A stretch of 64,000 nucleotides of DNA, from positions 219,001 to 283,000 of the forward strand of contig NZ_PYJQ01000001.1 of NCBI RefSeq assembly GCF_003024605.1. Reading direction: 5' to 3'. Below the pieces are notes generated by a model. It ran no database searches. It saw only the letters and a program-made list of their open reading frames with translations, and was not told where the DNA came from. This document shows positions 18,532 through 27,990 of the stretch, piece after piece. Numbering within the stretch: the stretch's first letter is position 1; each line of letters starts with the position of its first letter. Both the position numbers and the translations under genes were made by a program. The DNA comes from Rhizobium sp. JAB6. GTDB lineage: Bacteria > Pseudomonadota > Alphaproteobacteria > Rhizobiales > Rhizobiaceae.

Positions 18532-19419
18532 ATGGGTGTTCAACGCAGCACGGTCATCTTCGCCTGGCTCCTGCTTTTTCCGGCTCTCCTCTACGTCACC
18601 GTCATCGTCGCCTATCCGCTGGTCGACACGATCATCCTGTCCTTCACGGATGCGTCGTTGAAGAAGGTGACGAATTGGATCGGTTTCGAGAACTACGCGA
18701 AGATCTTCAACGACACTTTCGCAGGCGTCATCGTCCGCACCTTCATCTGGACCTTCTTCTCCGTGTCGATCAAGATGATCATAGGCACGTTGGGAGCGGC
18801 GCTCTTGAATTCGGCCGTTCCCGGCCGCGCGCTCTTCCGCGTGCTGACCATGCCGCCCTGGATCGTGCCGATGGCGATCGGCATCTTCATGTGGGGCTGG
18901 ATGTACAATGGCCAGTTCGGCATGATTTCCGGCCTCTTGCAACGCTTCGGCATCGTCGACAGTCCGGTTGCATTCCTCGCCTATGGAAGTTCGGCCTTCT
19001 GGGCGACGATCGTTACCGACGTCTGGATCGGCGTGCCGATGGTCACTCTTTATATGCTGGCGGCCATGCAGGCGATTCCGCACGATCTCTACGAGGCGGC
19101 CTGGACCGATGGCGCCGGCCGTTTCTATCGCTTCCGCCGCATCACCCTGCCGCTGCTGGTGCCGTCTCTGGTCACCATGTCGATGCTCTCCTTGATCTCG
19201 ACGTTCAATTCCTTCGACATCATCTGGATTTTGACCCGCGGTGGTCCGAACGGCGAAACGACGACGATGATCATCGATACCTACCGAACGGCGATCGGCT
19301 CCTACAAATATGGCGAGGGTGCCGCCCGCGCGGTGCTAATCTGCATCTTCCTGTCGCTCTTCTGCCTCGCCTATTTCCGCCTGACCAGCCGCTTTTCCAC
19401 GGGAGCCAAGCAGCGATGA
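18532..19419 (+). CDS. Sugar ABC transporter permease (MalF type)
   Basis: First membrane subunit of a CUT1-type carbohydrate importer, 295 residues with six predicted membrane helices, beginning VIFAWLLLFPALLYVTVIVAYP. The EAA motif that contacts the ATPase is present (YEAAWTDGAGRFYRFRRITLP, about residues 187-207). AGGGAGG precedes the ATG. Its stop overlaps the start of the second permease as ATGA, showing tight translational coupling. It works with the genes at 19416-22759. Confidence 0.93.
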   Translation: MGVQRSTVIFAWLLLFPALLYVTVIVAYPLVDTIILSFTDASLKKVTNWIGFENYAKIFNDTFAGVIVRTFIWTFFSVSIKMIIGTLGAALLNSAVPGRALFRVLTMPPWIVPMAIGIFMWGWMYNGQFGMISGLLQRFGIVDSPVAFLAYGSSAFWATIVTDVWIGVPMVTLYMLAAMQAIPHDLYEAAWTDGAGRFYRFRRITLPLLVPSLVTMSMLSLISTFNSFDIIWILTRGGPNGETTTMIIDTYRTAIGSYKYGEGAARAVLICIFLSLFCLAYFRLTSRFSTGAKQR

Positions 19420-20273
19420 GCCACCCTTCGATGATCCATCGCTACAAATGGTATGAGCTTATCGGCATCTACGCCGGCATCCTGCTGTTTCTGACCTTCG
19501 TGCTGGCACCCTTCATCGAAGGGTTCCTGGTTTCGCTGAAGCCGCTTAGTCAGCTCTTTTCGTCGCCCTACCGCTTCATCCCCGAGAACGGTTCTTTTGC
19601 GGCCTATCGCACGATGTGGACGAGCGTGCCGGGTTTCGGCTGGTATATCTTCAACTCGTTTCTGGTTTCCGGCACAATCACCATCATCGTGCTGGTCCTC
19701 GTCGTGCCGGCCGCCTATGCCTTCGCGCGTTTCGAGTTTAGGGGCTCCGGCCTGCTGCTCGGCGCTTTTCTTGCCGTCAAGATGTTTTCCGGCGCCGTGC
19801 TGCTCATCCCGCTGTTCCGGCTCATGCGCTCCTTCGGCGTGCTGAACACCTATTTCGCCATGATCGTGCCGGGAGTTGCCTTCATCATTCCAACGGGGAT
19901 CTGGCTGCTGCACACCTATATCCGGCGCATCCCGCGCGAGCTGGATGAGGCCGCCTATGTCGATGGCGCCAGCCAGTTCTACACGCTGCGCCGGGTCATT
20001 CTGCCGATCGCCATGCCAGGCATCGTCGTGGTGGCGATTTCCTCTTTTATCGAGGCATACGCGCAGCAGTTCATCTATGCGCTCACCTTCAATTCGAAGA
20101 CGGAATACATGCCGCTGCCGGTTGGGCTTTTTGCCTATTTCGGCCGGCAGGAGGTCGTCTGGAACGAACTCATGGCCGCAAGTTTCGTCGGCATCGCGCC
20201 GGCTCTGGTCGTGATCTTCTTCCTGCAACGGTATCTCGTCAGCGGTCTGACCGCCGGCGCGGTGAAGCAATAA
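19416..20273 (+). CDS. Sugar ABC transporter permease (MalG type)
   Basis: Second membrane subunit of the CUT1 importer, 285 residues. I place the start at the ATG overlapping the previous stop (ATGA); a much longer in-frame opening upstream is a shadow of the first permease. Six membrane helices are visible, starting LIGIYAGILLFLTFVLAPFI. The EAA loop reads LDEAAYVDGASQFYTLRRVILP (about 185-206). The binding protein begins 36 bases downstream. Confidence 0.93.
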   Translation: MSHPSMIHRYKWYELIGIYAGILLFLTFVLAPFIEGFLVSLKPLSQLFSSPYRFIPENGSFAAYRTMWTSVPGFGWYIFNSFLVSGTITIIVLVLVVPAAYAFARFEFRGSGLLLGAFLAVKMFSGAVLLIPLFRLMRSFGVLNTYFAMIVPGVAFIIPTGIWLLHTYIRRIPRELDEAAYVDGASQFYTLRRVILPIAMPGIVVVAISSFIEAYAQQFIYALTFNSKTEYMPLPVGLFAYFGRQEVVWNELMAASFVGIAPALVVIFFLQRYLVSGLTAGAVKQ

Positions 20274-20309
20274 AATCAATCAACCACCAGAGAGAACGGG
20301 AGCTTAAAC

Positions 20310-21539
20310 GTGACATTCCATTTCAAGACAGGGCTTCTCGCCTTTGCTTTGCTCGGCTCCACCGTGCTTGGCGCTGTGAACGCCCAGGCCGCCGACAAGG
20401 AAATCAGCTGGATCTATTGCGGGGACAGCATCGATCCGATCCATGTGAAATATATCAAGCAGTGGGAAGACAAGAATCCGGGCTGGTCCGTCAAGCCCGA
20501 AGTCGTCGGCTGGGAGCAGTGCCAGGACAAGGCAACGACCCTTGCTGCCGCCGGTACGCCGGTCGCCATGGCCTATGTCGGCTCGCGCACGCTGAAGCAG
20601 TTCGCCGACAACGATCTGATCGTTCCGATCCCCATGACGGAAGAGGAGAAGAAGGCCTATTATCCGGGCATCGTTAATACCGTAACCTTCGATGGACAGC
20701 AGTGGGGTACGCCGATCGCCTTCTCGACCAAGGCGCTCTACTGGAACAAGGACCTCTTCAAGAAGGCCGGACTTGATCCTGAGAAGGCGCCGACCACCTG
20801 GGCCGAGGAAATTGCCGACGCCAAGGCGATCAAGGAAAAGACCGGCATCCCCGGCTACGGTCTCTCGGCCAAGACCTTCGACAACACCATGCACCAGTTC
20901 CTGCATTGGGTTTACACCAACAACGGCAAGGTCATCGACGGCGACAAGATCGTTCTCGACAGCCCGGAAGTGCTGGCTGCCCTTCAGGCCTACAAGGACA
21001 TCACGCCTTACTCGGTCGAAGGACCGACGGCTTACGAGCAGAACGAAATGCGCGCCATCTTCCTCGACGGCAAGGTCGGCATGCTCCAGGCCGGTTCGGG
21101 TGCCGCTGCTCGTCTGAAGGAAACGAAGATCAACTGGGGTGTCGCACCGCTGCCGCTCGGACCTTCGGCCAAGGGCCAAGGCACGCTGCTCATCACCGAC
21201 AGCCTTGCCGTCTTCAAGGGCAGCGGTGTCGAGGAAAAGGCGATCGACCTCGCCAAGTTCATCACGTCTCCCGGCCCGCAGGGCGAATACGAACTCCAGG
21301 GCGGCGCCGGCCTCACGCCGCTGCGCCCGTCTCCGATGGTTGACGAGTTCGTCAAGAAGGATCCTTCTTGGAAGCCGTTCATCGACGGCATCGCTTACGG
21401 TGGTCCCGAACCGCTGTTCAAGGACTACAAGGGCTTCCAGAACGTGATGATCGAGATGGTTCAGTCGGTCGTAACGGGCAAGGCCCAGCCGGCAGACGCC
21501 TTGAAGAAGGCAGCTGCCGATCTCGAGCAGTATAAGTAA
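20310..21539 (+). CDS. Sugar ABC transporter substrate-binding protein (family 1)
   Basis: Periplasmic receptor of the CUT1 importer, 409 residues. It starts with GTG behind GGGAGC. The signal peptide runs to about residue 29 ([19 protein letters not shown]). Family-1 features include the ISWIYCG start, [33 protein letters not shown], and the binding cleft around [16 protein letters not shown]. Two cysteines near the mature N-terminus (IYCGD and WEQCQD) could form a disulphide. Codon use is strongly biased (many GGC, AAG, CTC), suggesting high expression. A GC-rich hairpin follows the stop. The ligand is not deducible; the neighbouring GH20 gene makes an amino-sugar oligosaccharide a candidate. 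Confidence 0.93.
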   Translation: MTFHFKTGLLAFALLGSTVLGAVNAQAADKEISWIYCGDSIDPIHVKYIKQWEDKNPGWSVKPEVVGWEQCQDKATTLAAAGTPVAMAYVGSRTLKQFADNDLIVPIPMTEEEKKAYYPGIVNTVTFDGQQWGTPIAFSTKALYWNKDLFKKAGLDPEKAPTTWAEEIADAKAIKEKTGIPGYGLSAKTFDNTMHQFLHWVYTNNGKVIDGDKIVLDSPEVLAALQAYKDITPYSVEGPTAYEQNEMRAIFLDGKVGMLQAGSGAAARLKETKINWGVAPLPLGPSAKGQGTLLITDSLAVFKGSGVEEKAIDLAKFITSPGPQGEYELQGGAGLTPLRPSPMVDEFVKKDPSWKPFIDGIAYGGPEPLFKDYKGFQNVMIEMVQSVVTGKAQPADALKKAAADLEQYK

Positions 21540-21554
21540 GTCTGCAAGTCACCG

Positions 21555-21579
21555 GGCCGCGTGCGCATCGCGCGCGGCC
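21555..21579 (+). promoter_or_regulatory. GC-rich hairpin between binding-protein and ATPase genes
   Basis: GGCCGCGTGCG and CGCGCGCGGCC form an 11-base stem with one wobble around CAT, 15 bases past the binding-protein stop, followed by only TTT. Such stem-loops after a binding-protein gene often protect its mRNA or attenuate the next gene; that role here is inference. Confidence 0.6.
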
Positions 21580-21625
21580 TTTGGAGCCCTGCCCGCCTGA
21601 TGGCGGCGCCGCGCGGAGACAGAGT

Positions 21626-22759
21626 TTGGGAAAGCTGCACCTTAGTCAGGTCAAAAAATCTTACGGTCATTTCGAGGTCATCAAGGGCGTGGAGCTCGAC
21701 GTCAATGACGGTGAATTCATCGTCTTCGTCGGTCCATCCGGCTGCGGCAAGTCGACCTTGCTGCGCATGATCGCCGGACTCGACGATGTGACCAGCGGCG
21801 ACATCGAAATCGACGGCGCCCGCGTCAACGATCTGCCGCCCGTCAAGCGCGGCATCGCCATGGTCTTCCAGTCCTATGCTCTCTATCCGCACATGTCGGT
21901 GTTCGAGAACATCGCCTTCCCGCTGCGGGTGGAGAAGATGGCGGAGGACAAGCTCAAGGCCAAGGTGGAGCATGCTGCGCGCATCCTGCACCTCGATAAA
22001 CGCCTGCAGGAAAAGCCGGGCCAGCTATCCGGCGGCCAGCGCCAGCGTGTTGCCATCGGCCGCGCCATCGTGCGCGAGCCGAAGATCTTCCTTTTCGATG
22101 AGCCGCTGTCCAACCTCGATGCGGCGCTGCGTGCGGATATGCGTATCGAACTCGCGAAGCTGCACCGCCAGCTACAGGCAACCATGATCTATGTGACGCA
22201 TGACCAGGTCGAGGCCATGACCATGGCCGACCGGATCGTCGTCTTGAACGCCGGGGAGATATCGCAGGTCGGCGCACCCCTGGAGCTCTATCATAAGCCG
22301 GCAAATACTTTCGTCGCCCGCTTCATCGGCAATCCGAAAATGAACTTTCTGCCTGTGACCTGCACGGGCGTCAGCGATGCGGGCATGGAGGTGGACTATA
22401 AGGGGCAAAAGGCCCTGCTGCCCGTGACGCCGCGCCCCGCCTTTATCGGCAAGCCGCTGACGCTCGGCATCCGGCCGGAACATGTTCAGCTCGGTGACGG
22501 CGATCTGACCCTGACCATCGTTCCGACGGTCGTGGAGCGCCTTGGCGCCCAAACGGTCGCCTATGCCACGGCTGATGGGATCGACGAGAATTTCTGCGCG
22601 ACGCTGGAGGGCAGTGCGGCCATCCGCATGGACGCCCCGCTCAAGACCGGCGTCCGCCTCGGCGATTGCCACCTCTTCGATGAGAACGGCCAGGCATTCG
22701 AGCGGCGCGTGGAACTGGCGGAAATCGACATGGACCTGCTGAACCGGGCCGCCTCCTGA
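21626..22759 (+). CDS. Sugar ABC transporter ATP-binding protein (UgpC/MsmK type)
   Basis: ATPase subunit of the CUT1 importer. I place the start at a TTG giving [14 protein letters not shown] (377 residues), because GGAGA precedes it and family members begin here; a TTG 15 codons earlier would add an unrelated leader. The Walker A is GPSGCGKST, the Q-loop [12 protein letters not shown], the signature LSGGQRQR, and Walker [12 protein letters not shown], with the H-loop in [11 protein letters not shown]-terminal TOBE/MalK-like regulatory domain follows from about residue 240. It is last in the operon and ends before a palindromic repeat. Confidence 0.93.
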   Translation: MGKLHLSQVKKSYGHFEVIKGVELDVNDGEFIVFVGPSGCGKSTLLRMIAGLDDVTSGDIEIDGARVNDLPPVKRGIAMVFQSYALYPHMSVFENIAFPLRVEKMAEDKLKAKVEHAARILHLDKRLQEKPGQLSGGQRQRVAIGRAIVREPKIFLFDEPLSNLDAALRADMRIELAKLHRQLQATMIYVTHDQVEAMTMADRIVVLNAGEISQVGAPLELYHKPANTFVARFIGNPKMNFLPVTCTGVSDAGMEVDYKGQKALLPVTPRPAFIGKPLTLGIRPEHVQLGDGDLTLTIVPTVVERLGAQTVAYATADGIDENFCATLEGSAAIRMDAPLKTGVRLGDCHLFDENGQAFERRVELAEIDMDLLNRAAS

Positions 22760-22776
22760 CGAGGTGGGTTGCTGAC

Positions 22777-22811
22777 CATCCTCACCCTTCGACAAGCTCA
22801 TGGTGAGGATG
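22777..22811. repeat. Palindromic intergenic repeat (REP/RIME-like)
   Basis: CATCCTCACC and GGTGAGGATG form a perfect 10-base inverted repeat around a 14-base centre containing CTTCGACAAGCTCA. It lies in the 171-base gap between two convergent units, after the ATPase gene. The centre resembles a module at 43623-43640 (CCTTCGGCGAGCTCAGGATG). It may also act as a terminator. Confidence 0.7.
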
Positions 22812-22930
22812 GAACAAACCTGGTCGTCGATACGGCTTACCGTTCTTTGGCTACGGCGCAGAGAATCAGCTCTCTTGGTGAGGAAGCCCAAAGGGCCGTC
22901 TCGAACCACGAGGGCGGATGAGGGATCGCC

Positions 22931-24046
22931 CTACCAGACCAGACCGCGAGCCGCCACGTCTTCGACGCGGGTTACAACGCCATCGCGATGGAATACCATC
23001 TGGTCGAAGAGATTGGAAACGACGCAGGTGTGGTTCGGGATGATGCGGATCTTGTCGCCGATCTCAGGGCGAGGGCCGGCGCAGTTCGACAGGTCGATCA
23101 CGCCATGCTCTTCCGAAAGCCCCTTGATGATGGCATCGGGATATCCGACCACCTGACCGTAATCGGCAAAACCGAGAAGGTCGGACGTCAAAGCCTTCGA
23201 GCCGGCATCGATGACGGCGCGGTCTTCGGTCGGCCTGGAGACGACGGTGGCGAGGATGTGCATGGCGCAATCCTCTTCCCGGCAATGGCCCGCACGCACC
23301 ATCGAGCGGTCATTATAGATATAGGTCCCGGCACGATGCTCGGTGGCGGCGGTGACGAGATGCGCCTCGAAAAGGCTCGGCGTGCCGCCATTGCTGACGA
23401 TCGGGCACTTGATGCCATCATTCTTCAGCAGGGCTACGGCTTCACTGAGGAAAGCCTGTGTCGCGGCGGCATCGCTCGGCTTTGGATAGCTCATCAAGCC
23501 GCCGAAGACGAGGCCGGGCTTGCCGGCGATATGCTTGCCGAGAGCGGCCGCCTGCTCGGGCGATTGAACGCCGCAGCGCGCGCCGCCGGTGTCGCACTCC
23601 ACCAGCACGGTCAGCGGTTTGCGGGCGGTGAACCAGTCGGAAAGTCGGTCGACCGTTACTGCGCTGTCGGCCACGACCTTGAGGCCGGCAATACGGTCGT
23701 TCAAAGCCGAAAGCCGCGCAAGTTTTTCAGCCCCGAGAATATTGAAAGTGATCAGGATATCCTCGAAGCCCGCCTTGGCGAAGACTTCCGCCTCGGTAAT
23801 CTTCTGGCAGTTGATGCCCTTGGCCCCCGCGGCGACCTGGGCGCGTGCCAGCGCGGGGATCTTGTGCGTCTTGATATGCGGGCGGAAGTTCAGTCCGTGC
23901 GCATCCATGTAGGACTGCACGCGGGCAATGTTCGCAGCCAGCCGGTCTTCGTCGATGATGGGGCGCGGCGTGGAGAGGCTGCCGATCGTGTCGCCCGGCT
24001 TGGGGCTGATTTCCACGGCGATGTCGTGAGCGATACTGGGAGCCAT
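22931..24046 (-). CDS. D-threonine aldolase / D-serine dehydratase-family PLP enzyme
   Basis: Fold-type-III PLP enzyme acting on D-3-hydroxy amino acids, 371 residues from the chosen ATG. The barrel begins TPRPIIDEDRLAANI, and the PLP lysine lies in FRPHIKTHK. Near the C-terminus the metal-site motif is HTC (PNHTCVVSNLFD). His-x-Cys is the zinc pair known from D-serine and D-threo-3-hydroxyaspartate dehydratases, whereas characterised D-threonine aldolases carry His-x-Asp, so a dehydratase is favoured. The start at 24046 has GGAAAG nine bases upstream and follows the MlrC stop by one base; starts at 24055 and 24073 are possible. It is third in the unit NTF2-like, MlrC, this gene. Confidence 0.82.
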   Translation of the reverse strand: MAPSIAHDIAVEISPKPGDTIGSLSTPRPIIDEDRLAANIARVQSYMDAHGLNFRPHIKTHKIPALARAQVAAGAKGINCQKITEAEVFAKAGFEDILITFNILGAEKLARLSALNDRIAGLKVVADSAVTVDRLSDWFTARKPLTVLVECDTGGARCGVQSPEQAAALGKHIAGKPGLVFGGLMSYPKPSDAAATQAFLSEAVALLKNDGIKCPIVSNGGTPSLFEAHLVTAATEHRAGTYIYNDRSMVRAGHCREEDCAMHILATVVSRPTEDRAVIDAGSKALTSDLLGFADYGQVVGYPDAIIKGLSEEHGVIDLSNCAGPRPEIGDKIRIIPNHTCVVSNLFDQMVFHRDGVVTRVEDVAARGLVW

Positions 24047-24047
24047 G

Positions 24048-25523
24048 TCAGGCATCTTTCCGTTCTTCTGCAAAGGGGTCCGCCACCATCGGCCAGATAT
24101 CTTTTCGCGCGCGGCGGTAGGGCGTGCGCGCTGGATTGTTGGGATAAGGCGTTCCCGCGGAGCAGTAAAGGATCTGCGATGCGATCTTGGAGAAGGACGC
24201 GTAGAAATGATTGGTCGATTTGATGACCAGGATCTTTTTCGTTCTGGGATCGATGCCCATCACGGAAAACAGGCTCGGGTCGAAGCTCTGGGCGCGCGTC
24301 GAGTTCAGGATGATGTCGATTCCGTCGAGCTGAATATGCGCGGCATCGCCGAAAGGAGCGAAGCTCTCGCCGAAGCGCATCTCGGCATTCGGAACAAGGC
24401 GAACGATCTTGACGAGACCGTCGATCGGATTGCCCGTGCCCGGCGCCGATTTCGCGCCGAAGCGCAGCGGGATTTCCGCGCCTTCGCCGGCCGCCATGCA
24501 GATCTGCACCGCCATCGGATCCCAGATCGTGCCGATCGCAGTATCGTTAGCGCCGCGATCGAGCAATTCCTGCAGGATGACCGTTGCGTCGCCTGCCGTG
24601 CCGCCCCCGGGATTGTCCCAGAGATCGGCGATGACGACCGGGCCTGCGGCAGCAGCCATCGCCTCGCTCACCGCCTGCTTCTCGTCGATCTGCGGCATAA
24701 TGAAAGTGCCGCGCCTGGAAAAGAGTTCCAGGCCGAGATCCCGGGCGAGCGCGGAACCTTTATCCGGCTTATTATCTGTAACGACGAGCAGCTTCGTGCC
24801 CATTTCGGGCACGTCGCCCGCCATGAAACCATGAATGACCGAAATCGAGAGGATATCGGTATCGGACATTTCCATCGCCATGATCTTGTCGACGAAGGAG
24901 CGCATGGGGTCGCGCGAGGTCGGAAAGACATCGATCATGCGACAGTCGAAGACGGACATGACCGGCTTCACGCGGCCTTCCAGCGTATCGATGGCGATCC
25001 GCCAGAGGTCCTCGGCGCGGTCGACGAAATCCGTATGCGGGAATTCCTTGAAATAGACGAAGAAATCGGCGGCCGCGAGGCGCTTCGCCGTCAGATGGCT
25101 GTGCGGATCGAGCTCGGCGCAGACCAGGATATCCGGCCCGACGATCTCGCGCACGCGCGACAGGAAATCGCCTTCCGTATCCTCATAACCATCCGCAACC
25201 ATGGCGCCGTGCAGTCCGAGAATAACGGCATCGACAGGCATCGCCGCGCGCAATTGCCCAAGAATTTCGTCGCGCAGTTCCTCGTAGGTCCGGCGATTGA
25301 CCAACCCGGCCGGGTCGGCCCAGGTGGCGGTACCCTCGATCACCTCCCAGCCCTTTTCGACCGCAATACGCCGGCCGACCGTGATCGGTGCCGAACACAG
25401 CGTCGGCGTTTCCGGATGCATGCCGGGCGGCGCATAAAGAGAGGCTTCGAAAGCGCGCCGGTCGACGCAGATGGGAGAGAAGGTATTCGTCTCGGTCGCA
25501 AGGGCCGCGGTGAAAATGCGCAA
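24048..25523 (-). CDS. M81-family metallopeptidase (MlrC, microcystinase C-like)
   Basis: Zinc metalloenzyme related to MlrC, which in sphingomonads cleaves the linear and tetrapeptide intermediates of microcystin; most relatives have unknown substrates. The start is TTG, giving MRIFTAALATETNTFSP, the usual family N-terminus, with AGAGG eight bases upstream; 491 residues result. Conserved segments include VILGLHGAMVADGYED, CAELDPHSHLT and VIADLWDNPGGGTAGDA. No signal peptide. It lies one base from the D-TA-like gene, strong evidence for joint action, perhaps on D-amino-acid-containing peptides or amides. The substrate is inference. Confidence 0.85.
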   Translation of the reverse strand: MRIFTAALATETNTFSPICVDRRAFEASLYAPPGMHPETPTLCSAPITVGRRIAVEKGWEVIEGTATWADPAGLVNRRTYEELRDEILGQLRAAMPVDAVILGLHGAMVADGYEDTEGDFLSRVREIVGPDILVCAELDPHSHLTAKRLAAADFFVYFKEFPHTDFVDRAEDLWRIAIDTLEGRVKPVMSVFDCRMIDVFPTSRDPMRSFVDKIMAMEMSDTDILSISVIHGFMAGDVPEMGTKLLVVTDNKPDKGSALARDLGLELFSRRGTFIMPQIDEKQAVSEAMAAAAGPVVIADLWDNPGGGTAGDATVILQELLDRGANDTAIGTIWDPMAVQICMAAGEGAEIPLRFGAKSAPGTGNPIDGLVKIVRLVPNAEMRFGESFAPFGDAAHIQLDGIDIILNSTRAQSFDPSLFSVMGIDPRTKKILVIKSTNHFYASFSKIASQILYCSAGTPYPNNPARTPYRRARKDIWPMVADPFAEERKDA

Positions 25524-25534
25524 CGCTGTCGCCT

Positions 25535-26035
25535 CTATTCCATGGGATTCGGCAGGTAACCGGTGAAGCCGCAGATCTTCCAGCGCCCCTCGTGCAAGCG
25601 GCAATAATAAAGCGTCTGCCACTTCAGGACATCGATGCCGCCATCCGACTTCCTCAGGCTGCCGTCGAACTTCTTGCGCACCAGGGCCATATCGCCCTCG
25701 ATTTCGATGTCTTCGAGCGTCGTGGTGGTAAAGATGGCCGTGCGCGGATCTTCGGCGAACGACTCGGTGGCGAAGTCGCGCGCCTGGCGCAGCCACTCGT
25801 CGCGATAGGCCGACAGCGTCGGGAAGGCGAGACGCCATTTATCCGGGCTGACCTCGCGCTTGCCGTCGATGCCGATGAAGCCTTCCTCGACGAAATCGCC
25901 AGCGACTATCGACCAGTCGGCGGCAAGAAATGCATCGATATCGCGCGGAACGAGCATCTCCCAGATCGAATGCCGGGCGGTATCGCTGGCAGGGAAGGGA
26001 TTTCTGAAAGGATCACGCATGGTAGCCGCGGTCAT
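25535..26035 (-). CDS. NTF2/SnoaL-like protein (166 aa)
   Basis: First gene of the minus-strand unit, 11 bases ahead of the MlrC gene. The layout fits the NTF2-like cone fold: N-terminal helices (IWEMLVPRDIDAFLAADWSIVAGDF), then a beta sheet (TAIFTTTTLEDIEIEGDMALVRKKFDG) ending in YYCRLHEGRWKICGFTGYLP. Such proteins are small ligand-binding or catalytic accessory proteins, often isomerases, dehydratases or hydrolases. No catalytic residues can be assigned. No signal peptide. It is divergent from the RpiR gene with about 200 bases between them. Confidence 0.65.
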   Translation of the reverse strand: MTAATMRDPFRNPFPASDTARHSIWEMLVPRDIDAFLAADWSIVAGDFVEEGFIGIDGKREVSPDKWRLAFPTLSAYRDEWLRQARDFATESFAEDPRTAIFTTTTLEDIEIEGDMALVRKKFDGSLRKSDGGIDVLKWQTLYYCRLHEGRWKICGFTGYLPNPME

Positions 26036-26235
26036 TTAAATTCTTTTCATAATTTGCGATTTTCACTGGCCAAATTCTGCTTTCTATGGTCATTTGTCAA
26101 CTTATCAAGAAAATAATTTGCAGGAACCGCATGGTGACCATCGCATGTCACGGTTCCGGTGAAATGGGAACGAACGACAAGCCGCATCTGCGCCCAGGCC
26201 TGTCCACAGGCGCCGGCGGGACCGGGAAGATTGAG

Positions 26236-27159
26236 ATGGATCGCGTCGCTGACTACGTGTCAAACGTGGGTGAACCAGCGACAAAGGGGGGGCTGATGGA
26301 TATCTTCACGACCATGCAGGACGAGAGGGGCCGGCTCTCGCAATCGGAAATCCGCATCGCCGATATCGTCCTCAATGATTTCGAATTCGCGGTCAATGCT
26401 TCCATTATCGAGCTTGCGGGCAAGGCGGATGTCTCGCCGCCGACGGTGACGCGTTTCTGCCGGCGCCTGGGCTGCGAGAGCTTTTCCGATTTCAAGGTGC
26501 AGCTGGCGCGCACCGCCTATGTTGGCATGCGCTATCTGAAGCCGGAGCCGAAGAGCGTTGCCCCGGCCGATGTCGCACAGGACATTATTACCAAGGCGCA
26601 GAACGCGCTCTTCCTGCTGCATCGCGGCCTGGACGTCTCCGCCATCGAGCGGGCGGCAAACCGGCTTGCTGGCGCGGAGATGATCTATGCCTTCGGCTCC
26701 GGCGGCAATTCCTCGATGATCGCGACCGAGCTGCAGAACCGCCTGTTTCGGCTCGGCCTTCGCATTACCGCGAGCTCCGACCATAGCATGCAGCTGATGA
26801 TGGCGGCTGCCTCCAAGCCGACGGACGTGTTGATCGGCTCATCCTTCTCGGGCCGGAACGCCGAGCTGGTGCGCGCCTTCACGCTGGCGCGCGAAGCCAA
26901 GGTTCCGACCATCGCGCTGACGCAGAGCGAAAGCCCGGTGGCGCGTGCCGCCGAGATCACGCTGCCCGTCGATTTGCCGGAAGGGGACAATATCTACCGG
27001 CCGACATCGACGCGCATCGCCTATCTCGCCGTGGTGGACATTCTCGCCAGCCTGGTCGCCTACCGTATCCAGCCGCAGGCCACGGTGACGCTGCGCCGCA
27101 TCAAGCAGCAGCTCGTCACCCATCGCGACGGCGACGATCGCCAGCTGCTAGGAGATTAG
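26236..27159 (+). CDS. RpiR-family transcriptional regulator (HTH plus SIS domain)
   Basis: Regulator of 307 residues from the chosen ATG (GGGA upstream); a second candidate ATG at 26296 has GGGGGG just before it and would start at MDIFTTMQDE. An open frame to 26086 is probably spurious. The N-terminal HTH_6 domain (LSQSEIRIADIVL to TVTRFCRRLGCESFSDFKVQLAR) is followed by a SIS domain (IYAFGSGGNSSMIATELQNRL, IGSSFSGRNAELVRAF) that binds a phosphosugar-type effector. It faces the NTF2-like gene and precedes the SDR and GH20 genes by 28 bases, so it likely controls both directions. Amino-sugar phosphates are common effectors of this family. Confidence 0.9.
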   Translation: MDRVADYVSNVGEPATKGGLMDIFTTMQDERGRLSQSEIRIADIVLNDFEFAVNASIIELAGKADVSPPTVTRFCRRLGCESFSDFKVQLARTAYVGMRYLKPEPKSVAPADVAQDIITKAQNALFLLHRGLDVSAIERAANRLAGAEMIYAFGSGGNSSMIATELQNRLFRLGLRITASSDHSMQLMMAAASKPTDVLIGSSFSGRNAELVRAFTLAREAKVPTIALTQSESPVARAAEITLPVDLPEGDNIYRPTSTRIAYLAVVDILASLVAYRIQPQATVTLRRIKQQLVTHRDGDDRQLLGD

Positions 27160-27187
27160 CCTTAAAGACCTGATCAGAGGGAAGCAT

Positions 27188-27964
27188 ATGAGCAAATCCG
27201 TTGCCATCGTCACAGGGGCTGCCGGCGATATCGGCCGGGCGATCGCAAAGCGACTGGCGGACGACCACGATATTATCCTGCTCGTCGATATCGACGAGGC
27301 CGCCATGCAAAAGGCGGTAGGAGAACTTGGTCCGGCGGAGCGTTTCGTCACGTTCAAGGCGGATATCACCAGGGATGCCGATGTAGCCGCGATGGCAAAA
27401 GCAGCATCGGATCTCGGTGGAGTGAAGGTGCTCGTCAACAACGCCGGTGCTGCCCGCGCCGTCAGCCTTCATGATACGACACCCGCCATCTGGCGCGCCG
27501 ACAATGCCCTTAATCTCGAGGCCGCTTTCCTGTGCTTCCGTGCTGTCGAGGATATGCTGAAGGCGTCGAAGGGGTCGGTGATCAACATCGCCTCCGTCAA
27601 TGGCATGGCCGTCTTCGGCCATCCGGCCTATAGCGCAGCCAAGGCCGGGCTCCTGCATTTTACCCGGCTGGTCGCTGTCGAATACGGCAAGTTCGGCATC
27701 CGCTCGAATGCGGTGGCACCCGGCACTGTGCGTACCCAGGCCTGGGAAGTCCGCGCTGCGGCCAATCCAAATGTCTTCGAGGAAGCCAAGCGCTGGTATG
27801 CGCTGCAGCGCGTCGTCGATCCCGCCGATGTCGCCAATGCCGTCTCCTTCCTCGCAAGCCCGCTCGCCGCGGCGATCACGGGCGTCTGCCTGCCCGTCGA
27901 TTGCGGCCTGACGGCGGGGCAGGCGGAACTCGCCCACACCTTCTCGCAATCCGAACATTACTGA
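27188..27964 (+). CDS. Short-chain dehydrogenase/reductase
   Basis: NAD(P)-dependent classical SDR of 258 residues. The cofactor motif is TGAAGDIG (residues 9-16), VNNAGAAR is present, and the catalytic set is NIASVNGM with Ser and YSAAKAG with Tyr and Lys. An acidic residue after the second strand (LLVDIDE) favours NAD over NADP. GAGGGAAG precedes the ATG. It sits between the RpiR and GH20 genes in one direction (28 and 26-base gaps). It probably oxidises a sugar or hydroxy acid made in the same pathway as the Gfo/Idh enzyme. Confidence 0.9.
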   Translation: MSKSVAIVTGAAGDIGRAIAKRLADDHDIILLVDIDEAAMQKAVGELGPAERFVTFKADITRDADVAAMAKAASDLGGVKVLVNNAGAARAVSLHDTTPAIWRADNALNLEAAFLCFRAVEDMLKASKGSVINIASVNGMAVFGHPAYSAAKAGLLHFTRLVAVEYGKFGIRSNAVAPGTVRTQAWEVRAAANPNVFEEAKRWYALQRVVDPADVANAVSFLASPLAAAITGVCLPVDCGLTAGQAELAHTFSQSEHY

Positions 27965-27990
27965 AGCGCACTGCCAAAAAGGGGAACATA

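Noticed and set aside
18675-20273. 532-codon open frame covering both permease genes
   Set aside because: Its first part is out of frame with the MalF-type permease; only the part from 19416 is the real MalG-type gene.
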